In this document: positions 29,281 to 38,808 of the stretch, one piece after another
How positions within the stretch are numbered: the stretch's first letter is position 1
Layout of the letters: every line of letters starts with the position of its first letter
DNA from: Mannheimia sp. USDA-ARS-USMARC-1261
GTDB lineage: Bacteria; Pseudomonadota; Gammaproteobacteria; Enterobacterales; Pasteurellaceae
Direction: 5' to 3'
Length of the DNA: 64,000 nucleotides
Assembly (NCBI RefSeq): GCF_000521605.1
Contig: NZ_CP006942.1
Location: forward strand, 434,001-498,000
Notes under the pieces: model-generated
Seen by the model: the letters and a program-made list of their open reading frames with translations, nothing else
Told to the model about the DNA's origin: nothing
The model's database searches: none
Program-made: the position numbers and the translations under genes

Positions 29281-30948
29281 TTACCCTTCACAACTTGAGC
29301 AGCTGAGCAAGTTACGGTTAAATACCTGTGCTGCACTCATTGAGTTTTGGTAGTAAATGGATTTTAAACCGAGTTCTTCAGCGGTTAAGTATAATTGGTT
29401 CAGATCACGTGCCGGTGTTGCCGGGTGAATCATCACATTAATACTTTGTCCTTGGTCGATATATTTTTGACGCTGAGCGGCTTGTTGAATCACGCTTAAT
29501 TGGCTGATTTCAGCAAAGGTTTTAAATACCTCTTTTTCGTGTTCGGAAAGCTGTGCTAAATGTTGAACAGAGCCATCATTATGTAAAATAGATTCCCAAA
29601 CTTCCTCTGTATCTAAGTCTTTTTCTTGGAGTAATTTCTCTAAGAACGGGTTTTTATACACGGTTTTGATCTTCGCTAAATCTTTTACATAGTAGTTTGA
29701 TTTAAACGGTTCGACTGATGGCGAAACGCTACCTAAAATAAAGCTACTGGATTTAGTCGGGGCAATACTCATTAAAGTAGTATTGCGGCGACCATAACCT
29801 TCTAAAATTTCCGGCTCACCAAAGCGTTGTGCCAATTCTTGTGATGCTTTTAATGTTTTTTGTTGCAATGTTTTGAAGATTTCATTGTTTTTCTGCATTG
29901 CTTGAAAGCTATCAAAGGCAATATTATTTGCCTGTAAATAGCTATGCCAACCTAATACGCCTAAACCCAATGCACGGTGGCGACGGGCAAAGCGGTTTGC
30001 ACGGTCTAAGAATGGAATTGATTGACTTTTCTCAATAAATTCACTCATTACCACATCGAGGAAATAGGTTAATGTTTCCGGTGCGTCGGTATCTTTCCAC
30101 TCATCAAAATAGAGTAGGTTCATTGACGATAAACAGCATACGAAACTTTCATCGCTGCTTGAAGGCAACATAATTTCAGTACATAAGTTTGATGCGTGAA
30201 TAGTCATATTTTTATCTTTATAGACATCAGGACGCCCTGCGTTCGCATTGTCTTTAAAGAATAAATATGGGATACCGGTTTCAGTTTTACGTTGCAATAA
30301 TTTTGCCCAAAGCTGACGTTTGTATGGATCGCCTGCTTTCATTGATTCTAACCAATCGTGTCCAACACAAACACCATAATACATTAATTGAATTGGGTTA
30401 CCTTCGGTGTGAATATCTAACCATTCATCAATATCACCGTGTTCAATATCAATATAGCCGGCAAATTGACCTTTACGAGATGTGCCTTGAGAAATCACAT
30501 CAATTACCGTATCGAATAACTTACTGAAGTTGAATGAGCCGTCTGATTTACCATTATTCTTAATTAAAGAACCACGTGGGCGAATGTCGCCAAAATAGGC
30601 TGATGTACCGCCACCGATTTTACTCATCATACCCACTTCAGCGGTTGTTACCATAATTTCGTGGATAGAGTCGCCAATGTAGCTACCGAAACAAGAGATC
30701 GGTAAACCACGATCTAAACCGAAGTTTGACCAAATTGGCGAAGAAAGTGAGAAATAACCTCTCGCCATATAGTGATAGAATTTATCTGCATAGCCTTCAA
30801 TGCCAAGTTTACGTTCTGCGTGCTCGGCAATAAAACGAATACGGTCTAGTGCAGTTGTGCCTTCCAATAAATAGCCACGTTGTAAGAATAAACGGCTGTC
30901 TTCATTTAACCAGTGGAAGTCTGGGCGGTCTGTATTAGAATAAGTCAT
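29281..30948 (-). CDS. nrdA: Class I ribonucleotide reductase large subunit, short form without ATP cone
   Basis: Reduces ribonucleotides with the beta subunit's radical. 555 residues against about 760 for enteric NrdA. The N-terminal ATP-cone regulatory domain is absent. Catalytic elements are all visible: PISCFGS (redox Cys), ASNLCTEIMLP (N-x-C-x-E), VCCLSSMNL (second redox Cys), IYYQNS (tyrosine dyad) and the C-terminal CSSCEG shuttle. The open frame begins at a good ATG inside nrdB, so the short length is native, not a truncation. It is encoded after nrdB with a 14-bp overlap. Confidence 0.93.
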   Translation of the reverse strand: MTYSNTDRPDFHWLNEDSRLFLQRGYLLEGTTALDRIRFIAEHAERKLGIEGYADKFYHYMARGYFSLSSPIWSNFGLDRGLPISCFGSYIGDSIHEIMVTTAEVGMMSKIGGGTSAYFGDIRPRGSLIKNNGKSDGSFNFSKLFDTVIDVISQGTSRKGQFAGYIDIEHGDIDEWLDIHTEGNPIQLMYYGVCVGHDWLESMKAGDPYKRQLWAKLLQRKTETGIPYLFFKDNANAGRPDVYKDKNMTIHASNLCTEIMLPSSSDESFVCCLSSMNLLYFDEWKDTDAPETLTYFLDVVMSEFIEKSQSIPFLDRANRFARRHRALGLGVLGWHSYLQANNIAFDSFQAMQKNNEIFKTLQQKTLKASQELAQRFGEPEILEGYGRRNTTLMSIAPTKSSSFILGSVSPSVEPFKSNYYVKDLAKIKTVYKNPFLEKLLQEKDLDTEEVWESILHNDGSVQHLAQLSEHEKEVFKTFAEISQLSVIQQAAQRQKYIDQGQSINVMIHPATPARDLNQLYLTAEELGLKSIYYQNSMSAAQVFNRNLLSCSSCEG

Positions 30949-31912
30949 CTGCGGTAATCTGCTTCATTTTTTTAGAATAATCGGTACTACGTTTGTTAAA
31001 GAAATCGGTTTCTTTGGTAGAAAGAATTTCAATATCAAACCACTCAGTTTCTTTTAACAATTCAGGATCGATATTATGAGGTGGTTCTAGCCCTAAAATA
31101 CTCAACGAATTGTTGTAACGGTTCTTAATATAGTTTTCTACCGTTGCTTTGGTGATAAAGCTTAAATCGCCCTCTTCGAAAATCCAGTCTAAGATCCCTT
31201 TTTCTGCCTCAAATGCTTGAGTTGCCAAGGTTTCTAAATCTTTAAAGAATTCCGGTGTGAAAAGTTCACTGTGTTCATCACGCAAGATTTCGTATAACGC
31301 AATACCAAATTTCCCGTGAATTTCTTCTTCTTTAGAGGTTGCTTCAACTGCATTTGAAATCCCCTTAAATAGGTTTTTATGCTTGTTGAATGACATCATA
31401 ATAATGAACTGACCGAATAACGAAATATGTTCAACGAATAAAGAGAACAGTACTAAAGACAATACAAACTCACCTTTGCCTGCATCTTTATCTTTCATAA
31501 AACTTTCCATATAACGAATACGGTTCATTAATGGTTCAATTTCGTGAATTTGGCTAAACATTTCATTTAAGCCGAGCTTTTCCAATAAGAATGAATACGC
31601 ATCTTTATGACGCACTTCGCTTTCTGCGAAAGTACCACCCACATCGTCCATTTCCGGTTTTGGGAAATAGCGGTATAACTCGCCCCAGAAACGTTTTACG
31701 TTCACTTCCACTTGTGAAATTGCCAACATCGCACGAGTTAAAACGTGGCGTTCGTGATCATTAATAGTGGTGCGATAATCTTGAATATCACCGGTAAAGT
31801 TAAACTCGGTATGTAACCAGTAAGAATGGCGGATAGCATCTTTAAATTCAAGAAGCTCAGGATACTCATACGGCTTAATATTTAAGCGTTTTTGGAAAAG
31901 ATTTCTAGACAT
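30935..31912 (-). CDS. nrdB: Class I ribonucleotide reductase small (radical) subunit
   Basis: 325 residues from the ATG at 31912 (MSRNLFQKR); an upstream in-frame TTG at 31945 would add 11 residues. The ferritin-like di-metal site is seen in SEVRHKDAYSFLL (E-x2-H, with the radical-type Tyr four residues after His), VEHISLFGQF and EEEIHGKFG. The first ligand appears to be Glu (QVEVNVKRFW) where E. coli has Asp84. It lies upstream of nrdA, the reverse of the usual order. Two NrdR-type boxes lie upstream. Confidence 0.92.
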   Translation of the reverse strand: MSRNLFQKRLNIKPYEYPELLEFKDAIRHSYWLHTEFNFTGDIQDYRTTINDHERHVLTRAMLAISQVEVNVKRFWGELYRYFPKPEMDDVGGTFAESEVRHKDAYSFLLEKLGLNEMFSQIHEIEPLMNRIRYMESFMKDKDAGKGEFVLSLVLFSLFVEHISLFGQFIIMMSFNKHKNLFKGISNAVEATSKEEEIHGKFGIALYEILRDEHSELFTPEFFKDLETLATQAFEAEKGILDWIFEEGDLSFITKATVENYIKNRYNNSLSILGLEPPHNIDPELLKETEWFDIEILSTKETDFFNKRSTDYSKKMKQITADDLF

Positions 31913-32061
31913 ATTCTTAGGCTCTATCTTAAAGTTTGATTTCAATCTGGGAGATGATTGTATGCAAAAAAAGTTTCAAGACAAGACTTGACAAACAACC
32001 TTTTTACGTCGTTTTTGTTAGCTTATTGATTTATAAAGGAAAATAATTTTGTAAATTTTTA

Positions 32062-32077
32062 TATCAATATATTGTGT
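32062..32077 (-). promoter_or_regulatory. NrdR box 1 upstream of nrdB
   Basis: TATCAATATATTGTGT matches 13 of 16 positions of the NrdR consensus acaCwAtATaTwGtgt, including the whole CAATATATTG core. Confidence 0.75.
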
Positions 32078-32093
32078 TTATTTTATGGTCTAA

Positions 32094-32109
32094 CCACTAG
32101 ATGTTGTGT
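32094..32109 (-). promoter_or_regulatory. NrdR box 2 upstream of nrdB
   Basis: CCACTAGATGTTGTGT matches 13 of 16 consensus positions. Its centre is 32 bp from box 1, three helical turns, as in paired NrdR boxes of enteric nrd promoters. Together they mark the 357-bp region between nrdB and dusA as the control region; I see no other gene there. Confidence 0.72.
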
Positions 32110-32269
32110 TTTGTCGTTTGTTTCAAAAGTGTGCAATAAACTAAGAAAGCCTTGATAAAACTATGTTTGGCTTCCTTTTTCGAGTATGATATCAGCCTGT
32201 TTTTATAGGTTGCAAGCGGTCGCCTTTTTGCAAATTTTTACACTTTTTTAACCGCTTTATTTTGATTTT

Positions 32270-33247
32270 ATGGATACGAATACTCAACAATTTTATCGAG
32301 GGCGTTTCTCAGTTGCTCCAATGTTAGATTGGACAACTCGCCACTGCCGTTATTTTCATCGTCAATTTAGCAAAAATGCCTTGCTTTATACGGAAATGAT
32401 TACAGCTCCGGCGATCATTCACGCTAAATATGATTTGCTAGAATATGATCCAAGCGAAAATCCTGTCGCATTGCAATTAGGTGGAAGCGATCCTACTCAG
32501 CTTGCTCATTGTGCTAAATTGGTGGAAGAGAGAGGTTATACGGAAGTTAATTTAAATGTGGGCTGCCCCTCAGACCGTGTGCAAAACGGAATGTTTGGGG
32601 CTTGTTTAATGGCAAAAGCTGATTTGGTGGCTGATTGCATTAAAGCAATGCAAGATGCAGTCGAAATTCCTGTTACCGTCAAACACCGTATTGGGATTGA
32701 CGATTTAGACAGCTATGAATTTTTGTGTGATTTTATTGAAAAAGTGCAGCAATTCAGCAGTGATTTTATTGTCCACGCCCGTAAAGCGTGGCTGACAGGT
32801 TTAAGCCCGAAGGAAAACCGTGAAATTCCACCGCTGGATTATGAGCGAGTTTACCAACTGAAACGGGATTTCCCGCACCTGAACATCAGCATTAATGGTG
32901 GTATTAAAACCATTGACGAAATCAAACATCACCTACAATTTGTTGATGGCGTAATGATTGGGCGTGAGGCTTATCAAAATCCGTCTCTATTAGGCGAAAT
33001 TGACTTGCAAATTTTTAACGAAAATCGACCGCTTGTAACGGCAAAAGAAGCGGTGGAAAAGATGTTTCCTTATATTGAACGAGAGCTGGCAAAAGGTGTC
33101 TATTTAAATCATATTGTTCGCCATATGCTTGGGGCATTTCAAAATTGTAAAGGGGCGAGACAATGGCGTCGTCATTTAAGTGAAAATGCCACTAAACAAG
33201 GGGCTGGCGTAGAAGTGGTAGAGCAAGCTCTGGCATTTATCGGCTAA
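32270..33247 (+). CDS. dusA: DusA, tRNA-dihydrouridine(20/20a) synthase
   Basis: A flavin-dependent tRNA modification enzyme. 325 residues. [19 protein letters not shown] at the start, [19 protein letters not shown] with the active Cys, and [23 protein letters not shown] identify DusA rather than DusB or DusC. An uptake signal lies at 33028-33036. The Shine-Dalgarno is weak. Confidence 0.95.
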   Translation: MDTNTQQFYRGRFSVAPMLDWTTRHCRYFHRQFSKNALLYTEMITAPAIIHAKYDLLEYDPSENPVALQLGGSDPTQLAHCAKLVEERGYTEVNLNVGCPSDRVQNGMFGACLMAKADLVADCIKAMQDAVEIPVTVKHRIGIDDLDSYEFLCDFIEKVQQFSSDFIVHARKAWLTGLSPKENREIPPLDYERVYQLKRDFPHLNISINGGIKTIDEIKHHLQFVDGVMIGREAYQNPSLLGEIDLQIFNENRPLVTAKEAVEKMFPYIERELAKGVYLNHIVRHMLGAFQNCKGARQWRRHLSENATKQGAGVEVVEQALAFIG

Positions 33248-33264
33248 CATTTAAGGAGAAAGTT

Positions 33265-33771
33265 ATGGCAGATCCTCATATCAAATCGCCAATGGATTTT
33301 TGGGATTATTTAACTGTCATTGTTTATCGTAGCGGTTTTGTATTAGCCACCTTAATGCTGTTTTTGCTGCCTTATTACACATCAACGGCTCAACTTGGCT
33401 TATTGGTGGCAGGTACGATGTTGGCTTCGTCTTTACATCTTTATGACAAAACATTCCGCCTGATTTTCCAATTTTCAGCGTGGTTAGGCTTACTTTTCTA
33501 CATCTTTAATTTTCCATTATTAGCCTTGGGGGCGATGCTACTGGTTATTGGTGGTTTAAGTTATAAGGAATACTTCTGTTTTAGAGTATTTGGCTTGAAC
33601 TTCCAGCCTGTTCTAGTGGCTATTTTATGGGGAGCATTTGCGTTGGAATGGCATTTTATTATTCAAATTCTAAGCGTGATTTGTGGCTTGTTACTTTTAG
33701 TGTTAAGTATTCAAAAATGGCGAATGCCGCTACATTTTGATATTGGTGATAAAACCAAATATCAGGTGTAA
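33265..33771 (+). CDS. DUF2301 integral membrane protein
   Basis: 168 residues with five or six hydrophobic segments. The start DPHIKSPMDFWDYLTVIVYRSGF and the middle GLSYKEYFCFRVF are typical of DUF2301 membrane proteins. Function unknown. It follows dusA by 17 bp with AAGGAGAA, so the two are probably co-transcribed. Confidence 0.82.
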   Translation: MADPHIKSPMDFWDYLTVIVYRSGFVLATLMLFLLPYYTSTAQLGLLVAGTMLASSLHLYDKTFRLIFQFSAWLGLLFYIFNFPLLALGAMLLVIGGLSYKEYFCFRVFGLNFQPVLVAILWGAFALEWHFIIQILSVICGLLLLVLSIQKWRMPLHFDIGDKTKYQV

Positions 33772-33798
33772 TTTTTATATTATTTTATCGGAATTTTT

Positions 33799-34263
33799 AT
33801 GCAAAAATTTAAAATCGCCTTAGTGGCAACAATGATTATGGGGGTATTTGCTTGTACGCCATCACAATCACCAAAAATAACACAACATAAGCCACAGGTG
33901 GGCTATTTAAAAGAGAATATCAGCCAAGCTGAGCTGAATAATCCGAAAAATTATAAACGCTATAGCTATTACTGTAAGAATTTTGCGACAGGTGATGGCT
34001 CTTATCTGGCAACTTATTTTCCACTTTGGTCTGAGAGCCGTAAGCAAGAGAATTTCGGGATCTATTTCCAGCTGGATGGCGGAAAACCGTATCCGTTCGA
34101 CCATATTGCGAATATTAATTTAAATGCCAGAGGTACGAAGTTTGAAGTGCGTTATCGTTCTTATCAGCCGATTGAGGGCAGTTATGTAGAATTAATGGCA
34201 AGAGAGTTTAAATCGACCTATTATAAAAATGGTATGCCTTGGCTGGAGTGTCGGGAAGGCTAG
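33799..34263 (+). CDS. Putative lipoprotein, unknown function
   Basis: 154 residues with signal sequence and lipobox VFAC (Cys19). The mature part has two cysteines (YYCKNF and LECREG) that could form a disulfide and reads as a small beta-rich domain. I do not recognise the family. It is 27 bp after the DUF2301 gene and ends in a strong terminator, so it is the last gene of the dusA transcript. Confidence 0.78.
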   Translation: MQKFKIALVATMIMGVFACTPSQSPKITQHKPQVGYLKENISQAELNNPKNYKRYSYYCKNFATGDGSYLATYFPLWSESRKQENFGIYFQLDGGKPYPFDHIANINLNARGTKFEVRYRSYQPIEGSYVELMAREFKSTYYKNGMPWLECREG

Positions 34264-34273
34264 TTGAGAATAG

Positions 34274-34312
34274 AAAAAACGGCTAGAATTTAAATTTCTA
34301 GCCGTTTTTTTA
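34274..34312. terminator. Terminator between the lipoprotein gene and leuD
   Basis: The stem AAAAACGGCTAGAA / TTCTAGCCGTTTTT around TTTAAA, with T run on the plus strand and A run that reads as T on the minus strand. It serves both convergent genes. Confidence 0.92.
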
Positions 34313-34320
34313 TTGAGACA

Positions 34321-34923
34321 TTAGCGTAAGAATGCAGGAATTTTGCTTTCGTACTCGGCAATTTTCTGTTCGTGCTGAAGTGTTAAGCCAATATTATCTA
34401 AACCATTGAGTAAACAGTGGCGGCGGAATTCATCTAACTCGAACGTATACACTTTATCGCCAGCGGTAACGATCATCGCTTCTAAATCAACGTGGATCTG
34501 TTTGCCTTCATTCGCCCACACCCATTGAAAGATCTCTTCCACTTCTTCTTCGGTTAATTTGATTGGAAGCATATGGTTGTTAAGGCTATTGTTGTAGAAA
34601 ATATCCGCAAAACTTGGGGCGATCATCACTTTAAAACCGTAATCCGCCAACGCCCACGGAGCGTGTTCACGTGAAGAACCACAACCTAAATTTTTGCGAG
34701 CAAGCAAAATCGTTGCCCCTTGATATTGTGGGAAATTCAGCACAAAATTAGGGTTTGGCTGGGTTTCTTCTGCATCTAAATAACGCCATTCGTGGAAAAG
34801 GTGTTTACCAAAGCCCACACGGGTAATTGCTTGTAAAAACTGTTTTGGAATGATTGCATCAGTGTCTACGTTCGCTGCATCAAGAGGAACGACTAAGCCT
34901 GAATGTTGTTTAATACCTGCCAT
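34321..34923 (-). CDS. leuD: LeuD, isopropylmalate isomerase small subunit
   Basis: 200 residues. The swivel-domain motifs [31 protein letters not shown] and [17 protein letters not shown] are present. With LeuC it isomerises 2- to 3-isopropylmalate in leucine synthesis. It is 12 bp after leuC. leuA and leuB are not in the window. Confidence 0.96.
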   Translation of the reverse strand: MAGIKQHSGLVVPLDAANVDTDAIIPKQFLQAITRVGFGKHLFHEWRYLDAEETQPNPNFVLNFPQYQGATILLARKNLGCGSSREHAPWALADYGFKVMIAPSFADIFYNNSLNNHMLPIKLTEEEVEEIFQWVWANEGKQIHVDLEAMIVTAGDKVYTFELDEFRRHCLLNGLDNIGLTLQHEQKIAEYESKIPAFLR

Positions 34924-34935
34924 TTCTTATACCTC

Positions 34936-36354
34936 TTATGCGTTTAATGAAACATTACGAATATCAACAAATTTGCCAAATACCGCGGCAGCTGCTGCCA
35001 TTGCAGGGCTGACTAAGTGGGTACGACCGTTACGTCCTTGACGCCCTTCAAAGTTACGGTTAGAAGTGGAGGCACAACGCTCCCATTCGCCTAAAATGTC
35101 ATCGTTCATTCCTAAGCACATAGAACAACCCGGGTTACGCCATTCTGCACCGGCTTCGATAAAGATTTTATCCAAGCCCTCTTTTTCTGCCTGTTCTTTC
35201 ACTAAGCCGGAACCCGGTACTACTAAAATACGTTTTACGTTCTCCGCTTTTTTACGCCCTTTCATTACTGCCGCTGCTGCTCGTAAATCTTCAATACGGG
35301 CATTAGTACAAGAGCCGATAAAGACCTGATCAACAGGTACATTTTTCATATCAGTATGTGGATCTAAACCAATATAAGCCAATGCTTTTTCTGCTGAAGC
35401 TCGAGTAACAGGATCTGCCATTTCTTCAGGATTAGGAATGACATCATCAATACCGATTACTTGCCCCGGGTTTGTTCCCCAAGTTACTTGTGGTGCGATA
35501 TCTTTTGCTTCTAAAATCACTTCGGCATCGTAAATTGCACCTTCATCGGTTTTTAATGTTTTCCAATATTCAACGGCATCGTCCCAATCTTTGCCTTTCG
35601 GTGCATTTGGACGATCTTTTAAGTAAGCAAAAGTGGTTTCGTCAGGGGCAACAATACCGGCTTTAGCACCGAATTCAATTGCCATATTGCATACGGTCAT
35701 TCTACCTTCCATTGAAAGATCACGAATGGCTTGTCCGCAAAATTCCACTACATAGCCTGTACCGCCAGCCATTGTGGTTTTTCCGATAATCGCAAGCACG
35801 ATATCTTTTGCGGTAATACCCGGGTTCACTTTGCCACGTACTTCCACTTTCATACTTTTCGCACGGGCTTGTTTTAAGGTTTGGGTAGCTAAAACGTGCT
35901 CTACTTCAGATGTCCCGATACCAAATGCCAACGCCCCGAAAGCTCCGTGAGTAGCAGTGTGGGAATCGCCACATACAATTGTCATTCCGGGTAAGGTCAA
36001 GCCTTGTTCCGGTCCCATCACATGTACGATGCCTTGTTGTTTTTTAGTTATATCAAATAATGGGATACCATTTTCTGCACAGTTTTTCTCTAATTCCAAC
36101 ACTTGAACTTTCGCTTGCCCTTCTAGTTTTTGCACATCACGCACTTGAGTAGAAATACTATGATCCATTGTGCCGAAGGTTTTGCTCACTTGGCGAACTT
36201 GACGACCGGCAACACGTAAGCCATCGAAAGCTTGTGGGCTGGTTACTTCGTGAATTAAGTGGCGGTTGATATAAATAATCGGCGTTTCGCCCTCAGCTTC
36301 ATACACAACGTGTGAATCGAAAAGTTTCTGATATAGGGTTTTAGCTTGCTGCAT
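34936..36354 (-). CDS. leuC: LeuC, isopropylmalate isomerase large subunit
   Basis: 472 residues. A [4Fe-4S] dehydratase with cluster cysteines in [13 protein letters not shown] and [37 protein letters not shown]-like region is intact. The ATG at 36354 gives [19 protein letters not shown], matching E. coli MAKTLYEKLFDAHVVYE. A TTG 12 bp upstream is rejected. Confidence 0.96.
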   Translation of the reverse strand: MQQAKTLYQKLFDSHVVYEAEGETPIIYINRHLIHEVTSPQAFDGLRVAGRQVRQVSKTFGTMDHSISTQVRDVQKLEGQAKVQVLELEKNCAENGIPLFDITKKQQGIVHVMGPEQGLTLPGMTIVCGDSHTATHGAFGALAFGIGTSEVEHVLATQTLKQARAKSMKVEVRGKVNPGITAKDIVLAIIGKTTMAGGTGYVVEFCGQAIRDLSMEGRMTVCNMAIEFGAKAGIVAPDETTFAYLKDRPNAPKGKDWDDAVEYWKTLKTDEGAIYDAEVILEAKDIAPQVTWGTNPGQVIGIDDVIPNPEEMADPVTRASAEKALAYIGLDPHTDMKNVPVDQVFIGSCTNARIEDLRAAAAVMKGRKKAENVKRILVVPGSGLVKEQAEKEGLDKIFIEAGAEWRNPGCSMCLGMNDDILGEWERCASTSNRNFEGRQGRNGRTHLVSPAMAAAAAVFGKFVDIRNVSLNA

Positions 36355-36387
36355 AAAATAGTCCAACTCAATAAGATAATTTTGTAC

Positions 36388-36433
36388 TCAAGCGGTTAGA
36401 TTTGTAAAAAATTTTGCAAAATTGACCGCTTGT
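36388..36433. repeat. Inverted uptake-signal pair upstream of leuC
   Basis: TCAAGCGGT (36388-36396, one mismatch) and a perfect reverse copy (36425-36433) face each other around an A/T-rich loop. It is in the leuC 5' region, so it is either a leader hairpin or only a paired uptake signal. Confidence 0.65.
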
Positions 36434-36625
36434 TAATGATGGATATGAATATAACGACTAAAAAAATGAAAGTAAAATAGTATTTTTACAGAAAATAAGG
36501 ATTTTTATTCTGTTAAATCAAGCTAAAAATAGCTTTAATAATCAATGTTTAGCATATTATGCTGATTTGTTGGATTGTTACAGCAAGTTATCTAGTCATT
36601 ATTACAGTTTATAGAGCTATTTTCT

Positions 36626-36654
36626 TTGACATATTTTTCATCATTTTTTAGATT
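36626..36654 (+). promoter_or_regulatory. Candidate oppA promoter
   Basis: A perfect -35 TTGACA (36626-36631), a 17-bp spacer and -10-like TAGATT (36649-36654) imply a leader of about 125 nt before oppA. The 433-bp gap between leuC and oppA otherwise holds only the uptake-signal pair; I see no leader peptide or riboswitch. Confidence 0.5.
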
Positions 36655-36787
36655 AAAAGGAGATATCTATCACATTTTTTTAAAAATCCCCTTGCAATTA
36701 AAATAATAATCCCTAGACTTAAAAAAATTAATTTGAAAAATATTATTTTGAACCCAGTCTTTATTTATAATAAATGGAGCTTAAATT

Positions 36788-38422
36788 ATGCAGTCAAAAT
36801 TCCGTCTTTCATTGTTAGCCACCTCTTTAGTATTAGGCTTATCAGCTAATGTTTTTGCAGCCAAAGTGCCGGAAGGTACAGCATTAGCAGACAAACAAGA
36901 AATTGTTATTAATAACGGCTCTGAGCCTTCGAGTTTTGACCCGCATAAAATTGAAGGTGTGCCTGAATCTCAAGTTGCTTATCAGCTTTTTGAAGGCTTA
37001 GTAACCAAAGATGCTGATGGTAATATCCAACCGGGGGTAGCGGAATCTTGGGAAAGCACTCCTGATTATAAAACGTGGACATTCAAATTACGTAAAGATG
37101 CCAAATGGTCTAACGGTGAGCCGGTAACTGCTCACGATTTCGTTTTCTCTTGGCAGCGTTTGGTGAACCCACTCACTGCTTCACCTTACTCAAGTTACTT
37201 AACTTATTTAAATGTTGAAAATGCACAGGATATTATCGATGGTAAGAAAAAGCCTGAAGAATTGGCAGTAAAAGCGGTTGATGATCACACTTTCCAAGTG
37301 CAATTAAGCCAGCCAATTCCTTATGCGGCGGAGCTTGTAACTCACTCTTCTGTTTTACCTGTACATAAAGCAACAGTAGAAAAATTAGGTGATGCGTGGG
37401 TGAAAAAAGGCAATTTAGTGGGTAATGGTGCTTATACTTTAGCAGATCACATCATTAATGAGAAAATCGTTTTTGCCCGTAATCCAAATTATTGGAACGA
37501 CAAAGAAACTGTGATTAATAAAGCGACTTTCTTAGCAATTCCTAATGCGACAACTGATGTAGCTCGTTATCGTGCGGGTGATTTGGATATGACGAACTAT
37601 TCCTTACCACCGGAGCAGTTTGCAACTCTTAAAAAAGAGATACCAAATGAAGTATTCACAGCAAGAACACTTTCAACCTATTACTACGAGTTTAACCACA
37701 AACGTGCTCCATTTGATAATGTGAAAGTGCGTGAAGCCTTAAACTTAGCTTTAGATCGTAACATCATCACCGATAAAGTATTAGGGCAAGGACAAACTCC
37801 AACCTATGTGTTTACGCCTCCTTATATCCACGAAGGGGATAAAATCCAGCAGCCGGCGTATTCAACGCAACCAATGGCAGAACGTAAAGCAAAAGCGTTG
37901 AAATTGTTGGAAGAAGCGGGTTATAGCAAATCTAACCCACTGAAATTCACAGTTCTTTATAATACTAACGATAACCACAAGAAGATTGCGATTGCGGTTT
38001 CGTCCTTATGGAAACAAGGTACAGACGGTATTGTTGATGTGAAATTAGAGAACCAAGAGTGGAAAACATTCTTAGATACACGCCGTAATGCAAACTACGA
38101 TGTTTCTCGTGCTGGCTGGGCGGCAGACTACAACCAAGCCTCAACCTTTATTAAGTATTTCTTATCGAACTCAAGTAATAATACGGCATTCTATAAGAAC
38201 CAAGCCTACGATGATGCAGTGGCAGAATCTTACAAAGCAACCGATGCAGCAGGTCGTGCAGCGGCATACGCCAAAGCAGAAGAGCAGTTAGCGAAAGATT
38301 TTGCCATTATGCCGATTTACAACTATGTAAATCCACGCTTAGTGAAACCTTACGTGAAAGGCTATGAAGGAAAAGATCCACAAGATGATATTTTGCTTCG
38401 TAACTTATACATCGTGAAATAA
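36788..38422 (+). CDS. oppA: OppA, periplasmic oligopeptide-binding protein
   Basis: 544 residues. Signal peptide 1-24 (ending VFA), then the family start ADKQEIVINNGSEPSSFDPHKIEGVPES. SBP_bac_5 motifs VAESWESTPDYKTWTFKLR and WAADYNQASTF are present. It delivers peptides to the OppBCDF permease, none of which is nearby: the next gene is acyP, after a terminator. It may therefore serve a permease encoded elsewhere. The Shine-Dalgarno is TGGAG. Confidence 0.93.
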   Translation: MQSKFRLSLLATSLVLGLSANVFAAKVPEGTALADKQEIVINNGSEPSSFDPHKIEGVPESQVAYQLFEGLVTKDADGNIQPGVAESWESTPDYKTWTFKLRKDAKWSNGEPVTAHDFVFSWQRLVNPLTASPYSSYLTYLNVENAQDIIDGKKKPEELAVKAVDDHTFQVQLSQPIPYAAELVTHSSVLPVHKATVEKLGDAWVKKGNLVGNGAYTLADHIINEKIVFARNPNYWNDKETVINKATFLAIPNATTDVARYRAGDLDMTNYSLPPEQFATLKKEIPNEVFTARTLSTYYYEFNHKRAPFDNVKVREALNLALDRNIITDKVLGQGQTPTYVFTPPYIHEGDKIQQPAYSTQPMAERKAKALKLLEEAGYSKSNPLKFTVLYNTNDNHKKIAIAVSSLWKQGTDGIVDVKLENQEWKTFLDTRRNANYDVSRAGWAADYNQASTFIKYFLSNSSNNTAFYKNQAYDDAVAESYKATDAAGRAAAYAKAEEQLAKDFAIMPIYNYVNPRLVKPYVKGYEGKDPQDDILLRNLYIVK

Positions 38423-38428
38423 TCATTT

Positions 38429-38466
38429 TTAGGCTGTTTATTGAAAAATAAGCAGCCTAATTTTTT
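38429..38466 (+). terminator. Terminator after oppA
   Basis: The stem TAGGCTG / CAGCCTA, extended with a mismatch toward TTATT / AATAA, is followed by TTTTTT. It confirms that oppA is monocistronic. Confidence 0.85.
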
Positions 38467-38475
38467 GAGGAAAAT

Positions 38476-38748
38476 ATGGTTGTAAAACGGTTTTCGATTT
38501 ATGGTCGGGTGCAAGGTGTTGCTTTTCGTTTTTTCACCTTAAAAGAAGCTGAAAAATTGGGTGTGAAAGGCTATGTGAGAAACTGTAATGATGGCTCGGT
38601 AGAAGTTATTGCAATGGCAGATGAGTTAGCAATGGCTCAGTTGGAACAATGGTTACATCAAGGTTCACCTTCTGCAAAAGTAGAGCGAGTCATCGTTAGT
38701 GATTATAACGGTAGGGAAACCTTTGAACGGTTTGAGATAAGAGATTAA
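38476..38748 (+). CDS. acyP: Acylphosphatase
   Basis: 90 residues, the family size. The phosphate-binding loop GRVQGVAFRFFT and the catalytic Asn in VRNCNDGSVEV are intact. It hydrolyses acyl phosphates. Shine-Dalgarno GAGG; the hairpin just upstream terminates oppA. Confidence 0.94.
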   Translation: MVVKRFSIYGRVQGVAFRFFTLKEAEKLGVKGYVRNCNDGSVEVIAMADELAMAQLEQWLHQGSPSAKVERVIVSDYNGRETFERFEIRD

Positions 38749-38751
38749 AGT

Positions 38752-38798
38752 ACAAGCGGTCGTTTTTAGTAAAAAATTTACAAAATTCAACCGCTTGT
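38752..38798. terminator. Uptake-signal dyad between acyP and pepN
   Basis: Perfect uptake signals at 38752-38760 (forward) and 38790-38798 (reverse) around an A/T-rich loop, between convergent genes. The same arrangement is seen at 17818-17864. Confidence 0.78.
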
Positions 38799-38808
38799 GG
38801 TTTGTTAT

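Noticed and set aside
29281-30948. nrdA as a 5'-truncated pseudogene
   Set aside because: It has its own ATG overlapping nrdB and all catalytic motifs. The missing part is exactly the ATP-cone region, and the upstream space is filled by nrdB in another frame.
36434-36787. Riboswitch or leader peptide before oppA
   Set aside because: No conserved riboswitch core and no leucine- or other residue-rich leader ORF. Only a plausible promoter and an AT-rich leader.
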